From Lysobacterales bacterium (GTDB lineage: Bacteria > Pseudomonadota > Gammaproteobacteria > Xanthomonadales > Xanthomonadaceae), in the NCBI GenBank assembly GCA_016718605.1, contig JADKCY010000002.1, forward strand, positions 868,001 through 932,000: DNA of 64,000 nucleotides, read 5' to 3'. The position numbers were made by a program, and so were the translations under genes. Below, piece by piece: positions 53,684 through 62,332 of the stretch; positions within the stretch are counted from its first letter, which is position 1, and each line of letters begins with the position of its first letter. The notes beneath the pieces were generated by a model. That model ran no database searches. It was not told where the DNA came from and saw nothing but the letters and a program-made list of their open reading frames with translations.

Positions 53684-55093
53684 CTATTCAAAACCGTCGC
53701 CGAAGACCTTGACGTAGCCAAACGCGGAAATTCGGATGATATGGACGGGCTGCACTCCGTCGGCGTTGGTAAACGATAGGGCGGTCTGTGTTTCTCGTAA
53801 CCCTTCAGAGTTGGCAGTGGCGTTGAATCCGAAGGTGAACTCGCAGCTCGCGCCCGGCGCCAGCGTGCTGGGACAGTTGTTGCTGGAAGTGAAGGGACTA
53901 AGCAGATTGCCACCGACAAAACCGACGAGATCCAAGTCGGTGGTGTTCTTGACCGTGATACGGGTGGACTGACTGGTTCCGATCTTCACTTCCCCAAGGT
54001 CGATCTCCTTTGCGGCCACTTGCCCGATCGTACCGACCCCGCGCCCGCTGAAGCTCAAGGGTGCGCTCTGACTTGCCCCGCCTGACTGAAAAAAACCCAG
54101 ACTGGTGCTGCCCGCGTAGCTTCGCAGCTCACGCGCGCGCAAACGGTAAAGGACCGAACAGGTCGCGCCGACCGCCACCGTGGACGCGGTGCACCCCACG
54201 CCACCGCCAAGCCCACCGGAGAACGCTCCGCCATCGCTGTTCTGCTCACTGAACCCGCCGCCTGAGAAGTTGGTCGTTACGGCACTGCGATTGGTGAACA
54301 GAACAGGCACAGTCATTCGTGTGCCCAGCCGGATGGGACCAAAATCGACGCCGACCGGCCGTATGCTGACCAAGCCAACGGTATCAACCCCGGTGCCAGT
54401 GAAAGAGAGCGGCATAGCCTGTCCGAACAGCGGCGATCCAGTCGACACTCCCATGGAGGTGTTGGCATTGACTGTGCCAAGTGCATTCGGCGTGAAGAAG
54501 TAGTTGAATTGACACGTCGCCCCAGCAGCCAAAGAGCTTCCGCAGGTGCCGCCGTTGGCTGAGAATCCGGCCCCGGGGCTGATACCACCGCCGGAGAAAA
54601 AGACGGTTTCCGTGGTCGGATTGGTCACGGTCACCGGCACCGTCACGGTTTCGCCAATCAGGGTGTTGCCAAAGTCGACGCTGCGCGGCGTCATGTCCAC
54701 GATGGACTCGAAACCGCTGCCGACAAAGTTCAACTCCACCAGTTGCGCCGTGGTGCCATCAAACACGCCGAGTGTCGTCGACTCCGCAAGCTCCAAACCG
54801 CTGTCCGTCTTGGGCCGAAAGGTGTAGCGAAATTCGCATGTGGCACCTGCTGCCAGGGAACCGCTGCACGTGCCGCCACTGGTGGTGAAGTGCCCTCCGC
54901 TGAGACCACCTCCAGAGAAGCTGATCGTTCCGGCGGTCAGGTTGCGAACAGTGACGGGAACCGTCACTCGGTCACCCATTCGAACCGGACCATAATCAAT
55001 AAAGACTGGCCCGATATTGGCGAGCTTGGGTTGGGCAAATGCCGCGAGTGGCATGGCCAGCGCAAGCAACAGCAGGCGAAATGACGGATGCAT
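53684..55093 (-). CDS. Secreted choice-of-anchor D / ASH-domain repeat protein with C-terminal GFE motif
   Basis: 469 residues from ATG 55093 with a signal peptide (LLLLALAMPLAAFAQ). About four repeats of roughly 110 residues follow. Each opens with a segment such as IDYGPVRMGDRVTVPVTVRN or VDFGNTLIGETVTVPVTVTN, runs through FSGGG and GTC, and ends with a GATCxFxYxF strand. This is the ASH/HYDIN-like pattern of choice-of-anchor D proteins. The C-terminus is VFGDGFE. Probably surface-exposed or secreted; function unknown. A 142-base copy of part of this gene is present at 55579-55720. Confidence 0.8.
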   Translation of the reverse strand: MHPSFRLLLLALAMPLAAFAQPKLANIGPVFIDYGPVRMGDRVTVPVTVRNLTAGTISFSGGGLSGGHFTTSGGTCSGSLAAGATCEFRYTFRPKTDSGLELAESTTLGVFDGTTAQLVELNFVGSGFESIVDMTPRSVDFGNTLIGETVTVPVTVTNPTTETVFFSGGGISPGAGFSANGGTCGSSLAAGATCQFNYFFTPNALGTVNANTSMGVSTGSPLFGQAMPLSFTGTGVDTVGLVSIRPVGVDFGPIRLGTRMTVPVLFTNRSAVTTNFSGGGFSEQNSDGGAFSGGLGGGVGCTASTVAVGATCSVLYRLRARELRSYAGSTSLGFFQSGGASQSAPLSFSGRGVGTIGQVAAKEIDLGEVKIGTSQSTRITVKNTTDLDLVGFVGGNLLSPFTSSNNCPSTLAPGASCEFTFGFNATANSEGLRETQTALSFTNADGVQPVHIIRISAFGYVKVFGDGFE

Positions 55094-55340
55094 GGACGTT
55101 CCCGGTTGGAAGGAGTGCACTAGAGAATGTCCAAGCGAGGGAAGAGCGAACGCAGGCCACAAAAAAATGTGGCCGACGCCAAACCATGCTTGGCATCGCG
55201 CCATTTGCATACTCGATTCAGGCTCGGGCTGAGCATCAGCGCGACAAGGAACGTGTCGGCATCCAATGCACCGCGCACCGTCCACTCAGCGGACGCCTAC
55301 AATCGCCCCGCAGCGGGCTTGGCGTCCGCAGGGGGAAGTC

Positions 55341-55634
55341 ATGAAGAAGCTGTTGCGATGGGGTGTGCGCGGGCTGCTGGGTCTGCTGTTGGTGGCGGGT
55401 GGTTTGCTGGCGCATACGCTCTGGTTCAAGCCGTTGAAGATCGAGTGGTTCTACGAGCGCGTGTTCGCCGAATACGCCTTCAACAGCCCTGAGCTGCTGT
55501 CTTCGCTGCGCATGCTGCCGGGCTGGCTGGATTGGTACAGCGATGAACTGGACGATGCCTCGCTGCCGCATGATGAGACGAAGCCAGCGAGATCCAAGTC
55601 AGTGGTGTTCTTGACCGTGATACGGGTGGACTGA
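55341..55634 (+). pseudogene. 5' fragment of a DUF885 gene fused to foreign sequence
   Basis: The first 80 residues (MKKLLRWGVRGLLGLLLVAG, then FYERVFAEYAFNSPELLSSL) are the signal/anchor and N-terminal segment of DUF885 proteins, putative secreted metallopeptidase relatives of about 600 residues. After the tract ending LPHDETKPA the frame enters reversed sequence of the neighbouring choice-of-anchor gene and stops at 55634. More than 500 residues, including the zinc site, are missing. This is a clear chimera from recombination. Confidence 0.7.
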
Positions 55635-55720
55635 CTGGTTCCGATCTTCACCCCACCAAGGTCGATCTCCGTTGCGGCCACCTGCCCGACGTCATCGAGC
55701 CCACGTCCGCTGAGGTTCAA
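55579..55720 (-). pseudogene. Copied fragment of the choice-of-anchor D gene
   Basis: The minus strand reads SGRGLDDVGQVAATEIDLGG and VKIGTSQSTRITVKNTTDLD, nearly the same as an internal part of the choice-of-anchor protein at 53918-54059. The two copies are in the same orientation. The fragment is joined to the DUF885 remnant and has no start. Confidence 0.75.
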
Positions 55721-55886
55721 TGTGACGCCTTTTAGAGCCCCCCCGGCGCGATGGAAATCCCCGGCGGCAATGCCCGCGTCGTCGTACTAGCCGCCAAAAG
55801 CTCCGGACACTATGCGTTTTGTATGCGCTGCAGTGCTAAGGTGATTACCGAGTTTGTCACCTGGGCTCGCCTTGGAAATTGTCAAG

Positions 55887-56717
55887 ATGGATGCCAAGCA
55901 AATCGCAACACTGTTGTGTGTCGCCATCACGGTTACAGTAGGGCAGGCGTCCACGGCGCAGGTGGCAAATATTGGCAACTTGGTCTGGATGGACGGCAAC
56001 CGCAATGGTGTGCAGGACTCCGGAGAGGTGGGCATCCAAGACGTGACGGTTCAATTGTGGAATGGGACGAGGACGGAATTGCTCGCCTCTACTGTGACCA
56101 GTGGATCAGGAACTTATGTGTTGCAAGGCGCAACAAACACAGCCCTTCGCGTTCGCGCATTACTGCCCAACGCCAGTCTGCGGTACTCGCCGATGGATGC
56201 GGGTGGTAGCGACGTTCTCGACAGCGACGTGTTTGCCAGTGGAGACGAGGCTGGGTTCACTGCTGCCTTCACGCTCGCAAGCAACGTGATCTCCATTACG
56301 TCAATCGACATCGGCATGATGCTGCCGCAACAGGCCAACCTCGGCAATTTGGTGTGGGAAGATCTCGATCGCGACGGAATCCAGGACGCCGGGGAATCTG
56401 GCATCTTGGGAGCGACACTTCAGCTATGGAATTCGGGCATGAGTCAGTTATTCGCCTCGACGACCAGCAACTCGGTGGGCGTCTACACTCTCCTCACGCC
56501 GGAACCTGGCGACTACCGCGTACGGATCATCCCACCTACTGGCTACGCATTGGCGCCGAAAGACCAAGGGGGAAGCGACCTATTGGACAGTGACTTCAAC
56601 ATGTTCTCTCCCGCCGGGTTCACCGATACATACGTGATTGCATCAAATGTTATCTCCGTGACCCACATCGATGCCGGACTCATTAGCAACCGGGTTTTCG
56701 CCAATGGCTTCGAGTGA
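55887..56717 (+). CDS. Secreted protein with two SdrD B-like domains and C-terminal NGFE motif
   Basis: 276 residues from ATG 55887. A signal peptide (IATLLCVAITVTVGQASTAQ) is followed by two SdrD B-type domains: IGNLVWMDGNRNGVQDSGEV and LGNLVWEDLDRDGIQDAGES, each with the calcium-binding Asp-rich loop and about 110 residues. The C-terminus is VFANGFE. SdrD-type domains are spacer domains of bacterial surface proteins; here no anchor other than the C-terminal motif is seen. Confidence 0.82.
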   Translation: MDAKQIATLLCVAITVTVGQASTAQVANIGNLVWMDGNRNGVQDSGEVGIQDVTVQLWNGTRTELLASTVTSGSGTYVLQGATNTALRVRALLPNASLRYSPMDAGGSDVLDSDVFASGDEAGFTAAFTLASNVISITSIDIGMMLPQQANLGNLVWEDLDRDGIQDAGESGILGATLQLWNSGMSQLFASTTSNSVGVYTLLTPEPGDYRVRIIPPTGYALAPKDQGGSDLLDSDFNMFSPAGFTDTYVIASNVISVTHIDAGLISNRVFANGFE

Positions 56718-56779
56718 TCGGGTCGCCACGACTATGCGGAAGACCGGGCCAAACAATCGCCTGCATTGACAAGCCCCCA

Positions 56780-57130
56780 ATGCAAAACGACCGCCTCTTC
56801 GCCCTGCCCTTCGCCTCGGTCTATCCCGCCTATGTCGCCAAGGCCGAGCGCAAGGGACGGACGCGGGCGGAGGTGGATGCGGTGATTGCCTGGTTGACGG
56901 GCTATGACGAGGCCGGTTTGCAGACGCAGTTGGCGCAGCGGACGGATCTGCGCGGCTTCTTTGCGCAGGCCCCGGCCTTGAATCCGCTTCGCAGTCTGGT
57001 CACCGGTGTGGTGTGCGGGGTGCGCGTCGAAGCGGTGGAGGACCCGCTGCTGCAGCTTATCCGCCCGTTGGACAAGCGGATCGATGAGCTCGCCAAAGGT
57101 CGCCCACTGCACAAGGTGTTGCGGCAATAG
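56780..57130 (+). CDS. DUF2200 family protein, copy 2
   Basis: 116 residues, differing from copy 1 only at positions 29, 32, 49, 94, 96 and 100. The reading frame is intact, so both copies may be expressed. The family's role is unknown. It precedes the SRAP gene by 78 bases on the same strand. Confidence 0.8.
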   Translation: MQNDRLFALPFASVYPAYVAKAERKGRTRAEVDAVIAWLTGYDEAGLQTQLAQRTDLRGFFAQAPALNPLRSLVTGVVCGVRVEAVEDPLLQLIRPLDKRIDELAKGRPLHKVLRQ

Positions 57131-57150
57131 CCCTGCCTTGGCTGGACATC
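56780..57150 (+). repeat. Direct repeat of about 0.37 kb, right copy (DUF2200 gene)
   Basis: Pairs with 53260-53630; the right boundary of similarity is shortly after the stop codon. Confidence 0.85.
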
Positions 57151-57208
57151 CTCGTCAGGGGCGCCGACAGTAGCCCGCATTCTGATTCGCGATATTCGAC
57201 TTTCCCGC

Positions 57209-58132
57209 ATGTGCTACTCCGCCAAGATTGAGGCCGACTATCGCAAGCTGCAACGCGACCACGGTGCCGCGATGGATTTCGATGCCTTTCGTCGGCTGTG
57301 GCTGCGTGAGGGTGAGCCGAAGCGGCCACGTGCCCCTAAGGCGCTGGAGGACGCCTTGCGCGCCGATGGGCCACAGGCCATTCGCGATCTGCTGGGGGCG
57401 TGGGACAGCGAGCAGCGCCAGCAATGGGAAGCGGCCCTGTTCGTGCAACGCAAACGGCTGGCTGATGCGCAGCGCCGGATGGCCCACAAGCGCACTCAAG
57501 CTGCCTCGAATGAGGCGCGTATTGCGGGCAGCAAGGTCGATCAGTTGCTTGGCTGGCTGAGCGACCTATCGCGACGCGAGCTCATGGATCGCGATGCACG
57601 GATCTACCCCGGAAGCTATGCTCCGCTGATCGTCAGCGAAGGCGGTCGTCGAGTGATCAAGCCGATGCGCTACCAGTGCCGCCCTGCCGGCAAGCCGGCG
57701 ACATACGATCGCCAGTATCCCGGCACCTACAATGCGCGTCGCGACAATTTGCACGGCTTCTGGCGCGCGCAGTTTGGTGTTACGCATGGCGTGCTGGTGG
57801 CGCAGCGCTTCTACGAAAACGTGCGGACACCGGACGGCCAAAATCAGATTCTCGAGTTCGCCCCGCGCAGCGGTGAGCCCATGCTGATCGCCTGCCTGTG
57901 GTCTGCCTGGCACGACCCCACTGGCAAATTGCCCGATCTATGCAGTTTTGCCGCCATCACCGACGAACCCGAGCCCGAAGTTGCCGCGGCAGGCCACGAC
58001 CGCACCATCATCAACCTCAAGCCTGAACACCTCGACGCCTGGCTCAGCCCCAACCCATCGCAACTGGTCACACTGCAAGCCCTCTTTGACGACAAACGCC
58101 ATCCCTACTACGAGCACCGAATTGCGGCGTGA
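57209..58132 (+). CDS. SRAP-family (YedK/HMCES) protein, abasic-site DNA-protein crosslinker
   Basis: 307 residues beginning MCYSA. Cys2, which forms a thiazolidine with abasic sites in single-stranded DNA after Met removal, is present. The other SRAP residues are identifiable: Asn175 in TYNARRDNL, Glu203 in RFYENV (FYEW in most members) and His263 in GHDRTIINL. About 100 residues inserted after the first strand make it longer than YedK (222). Such proteins shield abasic sites at stalled forks. The start is fixed because Cys must be residue 2. Confidence 0.87.
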   Translation: MCYSAKIEADYRKLQRDHGAAMDFDAFRRLWLREGEPKRPRAPKALEDALRADGPQAIRDLLGAWDSEQRQQWEAALFVQRKRLADAQRRMAHKRTQAASNEARIAGSKVDQLLGWLSDLSRRELMDRDARIYPGSYAPLIVSEGGRRVIKPMRYQCRPAGKPATYDRQYPGTYNARRDNLHGFWRAQFGVTHGVLVAQRFYENVRTPDGQNQILEFAPRSGEPMLIACLWSAWHDPTGKLPDLCSFAAITDEPEPEVAAAGHDRTIINLKPEHLDAWLSPNPSQLVTLQALFDDKRHPYYEHRIAA

Positions 58133-58219
58133 GTGAACGTCGCCCAGCGAAAGCGGCGCCAAGGTGTCACACGCTGTGCGTTTCGGCATCGTGCACGTAC
58201 GTCTTGCGAGGAGCAGCCC

Positions 58220-58711
58220 ATGGACACCATCCCGTTTCACTTCGATTCGCACGGCGGCCTTGGCGAGGTCAAAGGTCTTGCGCGGATGGACGAGTACGGC
58301 CTGGAACTGCAGTTCAGCACGCGGGATGCGCTGTTCGGGGTGATCAAGAGCGATCTGCGCAGTCTGCGCGTGCCCTTCGATGCCTTGCTCAGCGTGCGCT
58401 ACTCGGCGGGCTTCTTGTGGCTGATGCCGAGCATCCAACTTCGTGTGCGGGATTTGCAGGTGCTGGCTGGTTTGCCGGAGTCAGAAGAGGGCCGGGTGAC
58501 GCTACGGATCAAGTTCGGGGATCGCCACGACGGACGCGCCTTTGCCCGAGACCTCGACACGCTTCGTTCGCACTACCGCGTGCAGATGCTGGACCGCACA
58601 TTGGATCGCATGATTCACCACGCTCCCGATCGCGAACGGCCTCTCCCGCCCGAATCGCTTCGTGTAAAAAAACCCGCCACGAACCCCGGCACGGACGCCG
58701 AACGGTACTGA
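58220..58711 (+). CDS. Hypothetical protein
   Basis: 163 residues from ATG 58220, preceded by AGGAG. The product (MDTIPFHFDSHGGLGEVKGL, then RMDEYGLELQFSTRDALFGV and SLRVPFDALLSVRYSAGFLW) is beta-rich and resembles small PH-like or DUF proteins that read as a single barrel, but no family was confirmed. The C-terminus is basic and polar. It lies 87 bases after the SRAP gene on the same strand. Confidence 0.65.
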   Translation: MDTIPFHFDSHGGLGEVKGLARMDEYGLELQFSTRDALFGVIKSDLRSLRVPFDALLSVRYSAGFLWLMPSIQLRVRDLQVLAGLPESEEGRVTLRIKFGDRHDGRAFARDLDTLRSHYRVQMLDRTLDRMIHHAPDRERPLPPESLRVKKPATNPGTDAERY

Positions 58712-58828
58712 CAGATGCGTTGCGTCGACCATAAGAAAGGCCGTTGATCTTCCCTAGGTTTCAGGCGCCAATCGGCTATTCAACGACGCATCCTCGCGTC
58801 AACGCGCCGAATTCACGGTGGCGTAATG

Positions 58829-59353
58829 TCAACCTGCCAGACGCACGGCGCGATCCATACTGCTCACAGGCATCGTCAAATGCCGGTGCGGTAGTTGATC
58901 CGGGCCCAGCAAATGACCGATGCGTGAGAACACGTCGTTGCGGGTAAATGGCTTCTTCATGAAGTCATCCGCACCAATGCGCTGCAGATAGAACTGCTCC
59001 GTCGCTTGTTCGTTGCCACTGATCATGATGATCGGAATATTGCGTGTCAGCTCATTGCGACGCAGATGACGCAGTGCCTCGAAGCCACTCATGCCGGGCA
59101 GAACAATATCGAGAAAAATCAGGTGTGGCAGTTCGGTTTCCGCGAGATCGATTCCGCGCTCGGCGGAATAGGCAGTGATCGCCTCGAAACCACTGTGCTG
59201 CAGCATGCGCGAGAGCACGGCCACGATCGTCGGACTGTCGTCGATGATGAGGAAGCGACTTCCGGGCCGCGCGTGCAAGGTCAGGTCGACTGTTGGCGCC
59301 GCTGCACGCTGATCGTGTCCAAACAGACGTTTGAAGAATCCCACTCCGCTCAT
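58829..59353 (-). CDS. Receiver-only response regulator (PilG/CheY-like)
   Basis: 174 residues from ATG 59353. A receiver domain from about 32 to 155 has the acidic pair (LIIDDSPT), phospho-acceptor Asp82 (FLDIVLPGMSG), Ser112 (MISGNE) and Lys in DFMKKPF. An N-terminal tail (FFKRLFGHDQR) and a short C-terminal tail complete it; there is no output domain. Such regulators act by protein contact, as in type IV pilus or chemosensory pathways. No sensor kinase is nearby, but a PilZ protein gene lies next on the same strand. Confidence 0.85.
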   Translation of the reverse strand: MSGVGFFKRLFGHDQRAAAPTVDLTLHARPGSRFLIIDDSPTIVAVLSRMLQHSGFEAITAYSAERGIDLAETELPHLIFLDIVLPGMSGFEALRHLRRNELTRNIPIIMISGNEQATEQFYLQRIGADDFMKKPFTRNDVFSRIGHLLGPDQLPHRHLTMPVSSMDRAVRLAG

Positions 59354-59495
59354 GGGTTTTGACTCACGTGACAAAATGTGACGTGAATTGTCACATCATG
59401 AAACACTTTGTTGCAACTGTTCTTTTCACGTCAGTTGCTGACGCACGACTAACGGCGCCAACGGCCCACGCCGGGCAGCGACATGGTCGCCAAAC

Positions 59496-60416
59496 TCAAT
59501 CCTGCATCAGGGCGTTGAACAGAAAATGCTCGATCAGCAAGCGCTCGCTTACCGTCAGTTCCTTGAACTGCAAGCCAAAACGGCGCTTATCAGGCTCACC
59601 GGGCGTCTTGACGCCACGCACATCGGCGCGCAACGACAACACGTGCTCCTCGCCGGCAGCAATAAGTTTGAAGCCGATTCGTAGTTCGTCACCCACTTCT
59701 GCGAGGTGCTGCTTTCCTTCGAATTGCGCACCGCTGGCACTGAGATTGCGGACCACACCCGCTGCCGGGAGCGCGGATGCCACGCTGAGATTGAGTGCGC
59801 TGGCGATGATCTTGGTGTCGACGCGCGCATGCTGGCGCAGCACGTGGAACAACACCTTGTCCGGAAAATTGGTCACCAGATACGGGAACGGCACAAAAAC
59901 AACCTTCTGTGCCTTGGCCTCAAAGGTGGCCACACCACTACCCGTCAGCACGCGCACGAACAACAACTCGCCTTCACGAAATGGCACTACGGCGCCATCC
60001 GCATTGATCAGACTGATCAACACCGCCTCGCCTTCGAGGTAGCCAACCAGACGCAACGCGACGCGAGGGCGGTTGGTCGCGCCCAGAAAGTCGATGTACA
60101 GGGTTTTGCCCGGCGTCAGGCGCAGGTCGTGAAACGGACGCTCGGAGACGGGCGAACTGGCACTGGGCTGAATTGCCAGCGAACTGCTGGTGATATCGGC
60201 CAGACCCGGCTCAACCAGCAATTCACGTTTGCCAACCACATCCTGAGTGTTGAAGAACAGGCCAAGATCGTAAAGCGTTTGCAGTTGCCGTTCGGTATCG
60301 ATTCGCTCACCAGCCTTCAACAGCAGTCGACCATGCGCGTCATACACCGCGTACGGCAAGGGCATGCCGATTTTGATGTCGCTGCGCCGGACAGGCTGTA
60401 AAGAGTGCGATGGCAT
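59496..60416 (-). CDS. PilZ-domain c-di-GMP effector, YcgR-like
   Basis: 306 residues from ATG 60416. An N-terminal segment of about 80 residues (IKIGMPLPYAVYDAHGRLLL) is followed by a YcgR-N-like domain and then a PilZ domain. The PilZ domain has an RxxxR-like element (RQHAR), NLSASGAQFE and RRFGLQFKEL. YcgR-like proteins bind cyclic di-GMP and change motility or pili. The gene is followed by the receiver-only regulator on the same strand. Confidence 0.82.
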   Translation of the reverse strand: MPSHSLQPVRRSDIKIGMPLPYAVYDAHGRLLLKAGERIDTERQLQTLYDLGLFFNTQDVVGKRELLVEPGLADITSSSLAIQPSASSPVSERPFHDLRLTPGKTLYIDFLGATNRPRVALRLVGYLEGEAVLISLINADGAVVPFREGELLFVRVLTGSGVATFEAKAQKVVFVPFPYLVTNFPDKVLFHVLRQHARVDTKIIASALNLSVASALPAAGVVRNLSASGAQFEGKQHLAEVGDELRIGFKLIAAGEEHVLSLRADVRGVKTPGEPDKRRFGLQFKELTVSERLLIEHFLFNALMQD

Positions 60417-60546
60417 TCGTGGTTTCCGAGTTGAAAATTCGCTTTCCACCGCAGTACGGAGCGCGATTCGCGTGGCATTTCGCGTCGCAAGCCCTACCGA
60501 AGTCCCTCATCGGAATACAGATGCAACTCGCAGGCCACGCTCCAAT

Positions 60547-61245
60547 TCAACGATTTTGCTGGTAGATCACAATCGTCTTTCCCCGCGCGTGCAGCACGCC
60601 CTGCTCTTCCAATTGCTTCAGGACGCGCCCAGCCATTTCACGCGAACACCCCACGATGCGGGCCAATTCCTGACGCGAAACCCGAATCTGTGTGCCTTGC
60701 GGATGACTCATCGCATCCGGTTCCTCGCAGAGATCAATCAGCGTGTTGGAAATCCGGTTGGTAACGTCCATGAAAGCAAGGCGGCTAGCCTTGCGACTGG
60801 TATGCAATAGCCGCTTGGTCAACTGGGCGCCGATCGCATACAGCAGACGCGGGCATTCCTCAATCAAAGGACCGGCAAACAATGCATGCAGACGCTCATA
60901 ACCGATTTCCGCCAGCTCGCAAGCCGTGCGAGAGCGCAGCAACACTTCGCGATTCGGCGCCAAAATGAAAATCCCGGTTTCACCGATGAAATCACCCGGG
61001 TTGACATAGCTGAGGATCAGCTCGCGACCGTCCTCTTCTTCGGTCATCACGCTCAGCGAACCGGACACGACGTAATACATCGTTCCCGCGGGATCGCCAG
61101 GGCGAAACACGTCGGCACGCGCTGGATAACGTCGACGATGACAATGCGCCAGAAATCGCTCGATGTGCACCGGTTCCGGTGCCAGCGAAGGCGGGGCTAG
61201 CGGTCTTTTGAGGGCACTCTGCAGGGCAAAGGCGTTCATTGGCAT
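60547..61245 (-). CDS. clp: Clp/CRP-family transcriptional regulator
   Basis: 232 residues (starts at 61245 or 61239 both possible). A cyclic-nucleotide-binding domain is followed by helix-turn-helix RVSRQELARIVGCSREMAGR, which matches CRP. In Xanthomonas, Clp is a global regulator whose DNA binding is inhibited by cyclic di-GMP; Clp divergent from speD is typical of the order. The ligand here (cAMP or c-di-GMP) cannot be settled from sequence. The 206-base gap to speD should contain both promoters. Confidence 0.88.
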   Translation of the reverse strand: MPMNAFALQSALKRPLAPPSLAPEPVHIERFLAHCHRRRYPARADVFRPGDPAGTMYYVVSGSLSVMTEEEDGRELILSYVNPGDFIGETGIFILAPNREVLLRSRTACELAEIGYERLHALFAGPLIEECPRLLYAIGAQLTKRLLHTSRKASRLAFMDVTNRISNTLIDLCEEPDAMSHPQGTQIRVSRQELARIVGCSREMAGRVLKQLEEQGVLHARGKTIVIYQQNR

Positions 61246-61451
61246 GTCTGACAGTTCGTCGTGAGGATGAACGGAAGAGTACGCCTGCAATCGACCGGCA
61301 TCAATTCGCCCGAAAGAACTGTGAGCGACGCTGTTTTTCTACTGCAAAGTTTGGCCCATACTATTGGGTTCGCAGAACGCCTTTGCGAACCACGTACGTC
61401 CGTATCCAACCGGCGACACCTTCATCATCCTCAGCTTCAGGGGAATCGCCC

Positions 61452-62270
61452 GTGGTCAAACCGCTGCCGCGCCTTCGGCTTCAGGGGTTCAATAACCTCA
61501 CCAAGGCACTCTCATTCAACATCTACGACGTCTGCTATGCGGTCAGCGAAGATCAACGCAAGCGCTACATCGAATACATCGATGAGTGCTACAACGCGGA
61601 TCGTTTGACCCAGATCCTGACCGAAGTGGCCGAGATCATCGGTGCCAACGTCTTGAATGTGGCGCGCCAGGATTACGATCCGCAGGGGGCGTCGGTCACC
61701 ATCCTCATCAGCGAGGAACCGGTGATCGACAAGAAGGCCGCCGGCAAGGAAGTGCTGTCCGGCGCCGTCCGTGAACATGCCGAAGACGCCAGCGTCGTCG
61801 CGCATCTGGACAAGAGCCACATCACGGTCCACACCTACCCGGAAACCCACCCACACAACGGTATTGCGACCTTTCGTGCAGACATTGATGTCGCCACCTG
61901 CGGCGTCATTTCGCCGCTAAAGGCGTTGAACTATCTGATCGAGAGTTTCGAATCGGATATCGTGATCATGGACTATCGGGTGCGCGGCTTCACGCGTGAC
62001 ATCAAGGGCAACAAGCACTACATCGATCACCGTATCAATTCGATCCAGGACTACCTCGCCAAGACGATCAAGAATCGCTACGAGATGTTCGATGTAAACG
62101 TCTACCAAGAGAACATCTTCCACACCAAGATGCATGTGAAGGACTTCGATCTGGACACCTACCTGTTCGAGGAGAAGGCGAAAAACCTCTCCTTCAAGGA
62201 ACGGCTACGCATTGAAGCGCAGTTGAAGCGCGAAATTGAAGAACTCTTCCACGGCCGCAATCTCGACTAA
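61452..62270 (+). CDS. speD: S-adenosylmethionine decarboxylase proenzyme
   Basis: 272 residues from a GTG at 61452, giving the size of E. coli SpeD (264). The sequence aligns closely with SpeD (LQGFNNLTKALSFNIYD, YNADRLTQIL, ARQDYDPQGASVTIL). The self-cleavage site is AHLDKSH, with Ser122 becoming the pyruvoyl group. The enzyme makes decarboxylated AdoMet for spermidine synthesis. Upstream in-frame codons back to 61239 lie in the promoter region and are not coding. An intrinsic terminator follows at 62299. Confidence 0.92.
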   Translation: MVKPLPRLRLQGFNNLTKALSFNIYDVCYAVSEDQRKRYIEYIDECYNADRLTQILTEVAEIIGANVLNVARQDYDPQGASVTILISEEPVIDKKAAGKEVLSGAVREHAEDASVVAHLDKSHITVHTYPETHPHNGIATFRADIDVATCGVISPLKALNYLIESFESDIVIMDYRVRGFTRDIKGNKHYIDHRINSIQDYLAKTIKNRYEMFDVNVYQENIFHTKMHVKDFDLDTYLFEEKAKNLSFKERLRIEAQLKREIEELFHGRNLD

Positions 62271-62298
62271 GCAAGGCGTTCCGCACTGACAAGGCCAC

Positions 62299-62332
62299 GG
62301 GGCGCGAGGGTCTCCTTCGCGCCCCTTATTTT
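62299..62332 (+). terminator. Intrinsic terminator of speD
   Basis: GGGGCGCGA, loop GGGTCTCCT, TCGCGCCCC (9-bp perfect stem, with a possible GG/CC extension) followed by TTATTTT. Its end touches the stop codon of the convergent DUF3999 gene. Confidence 0.8.
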
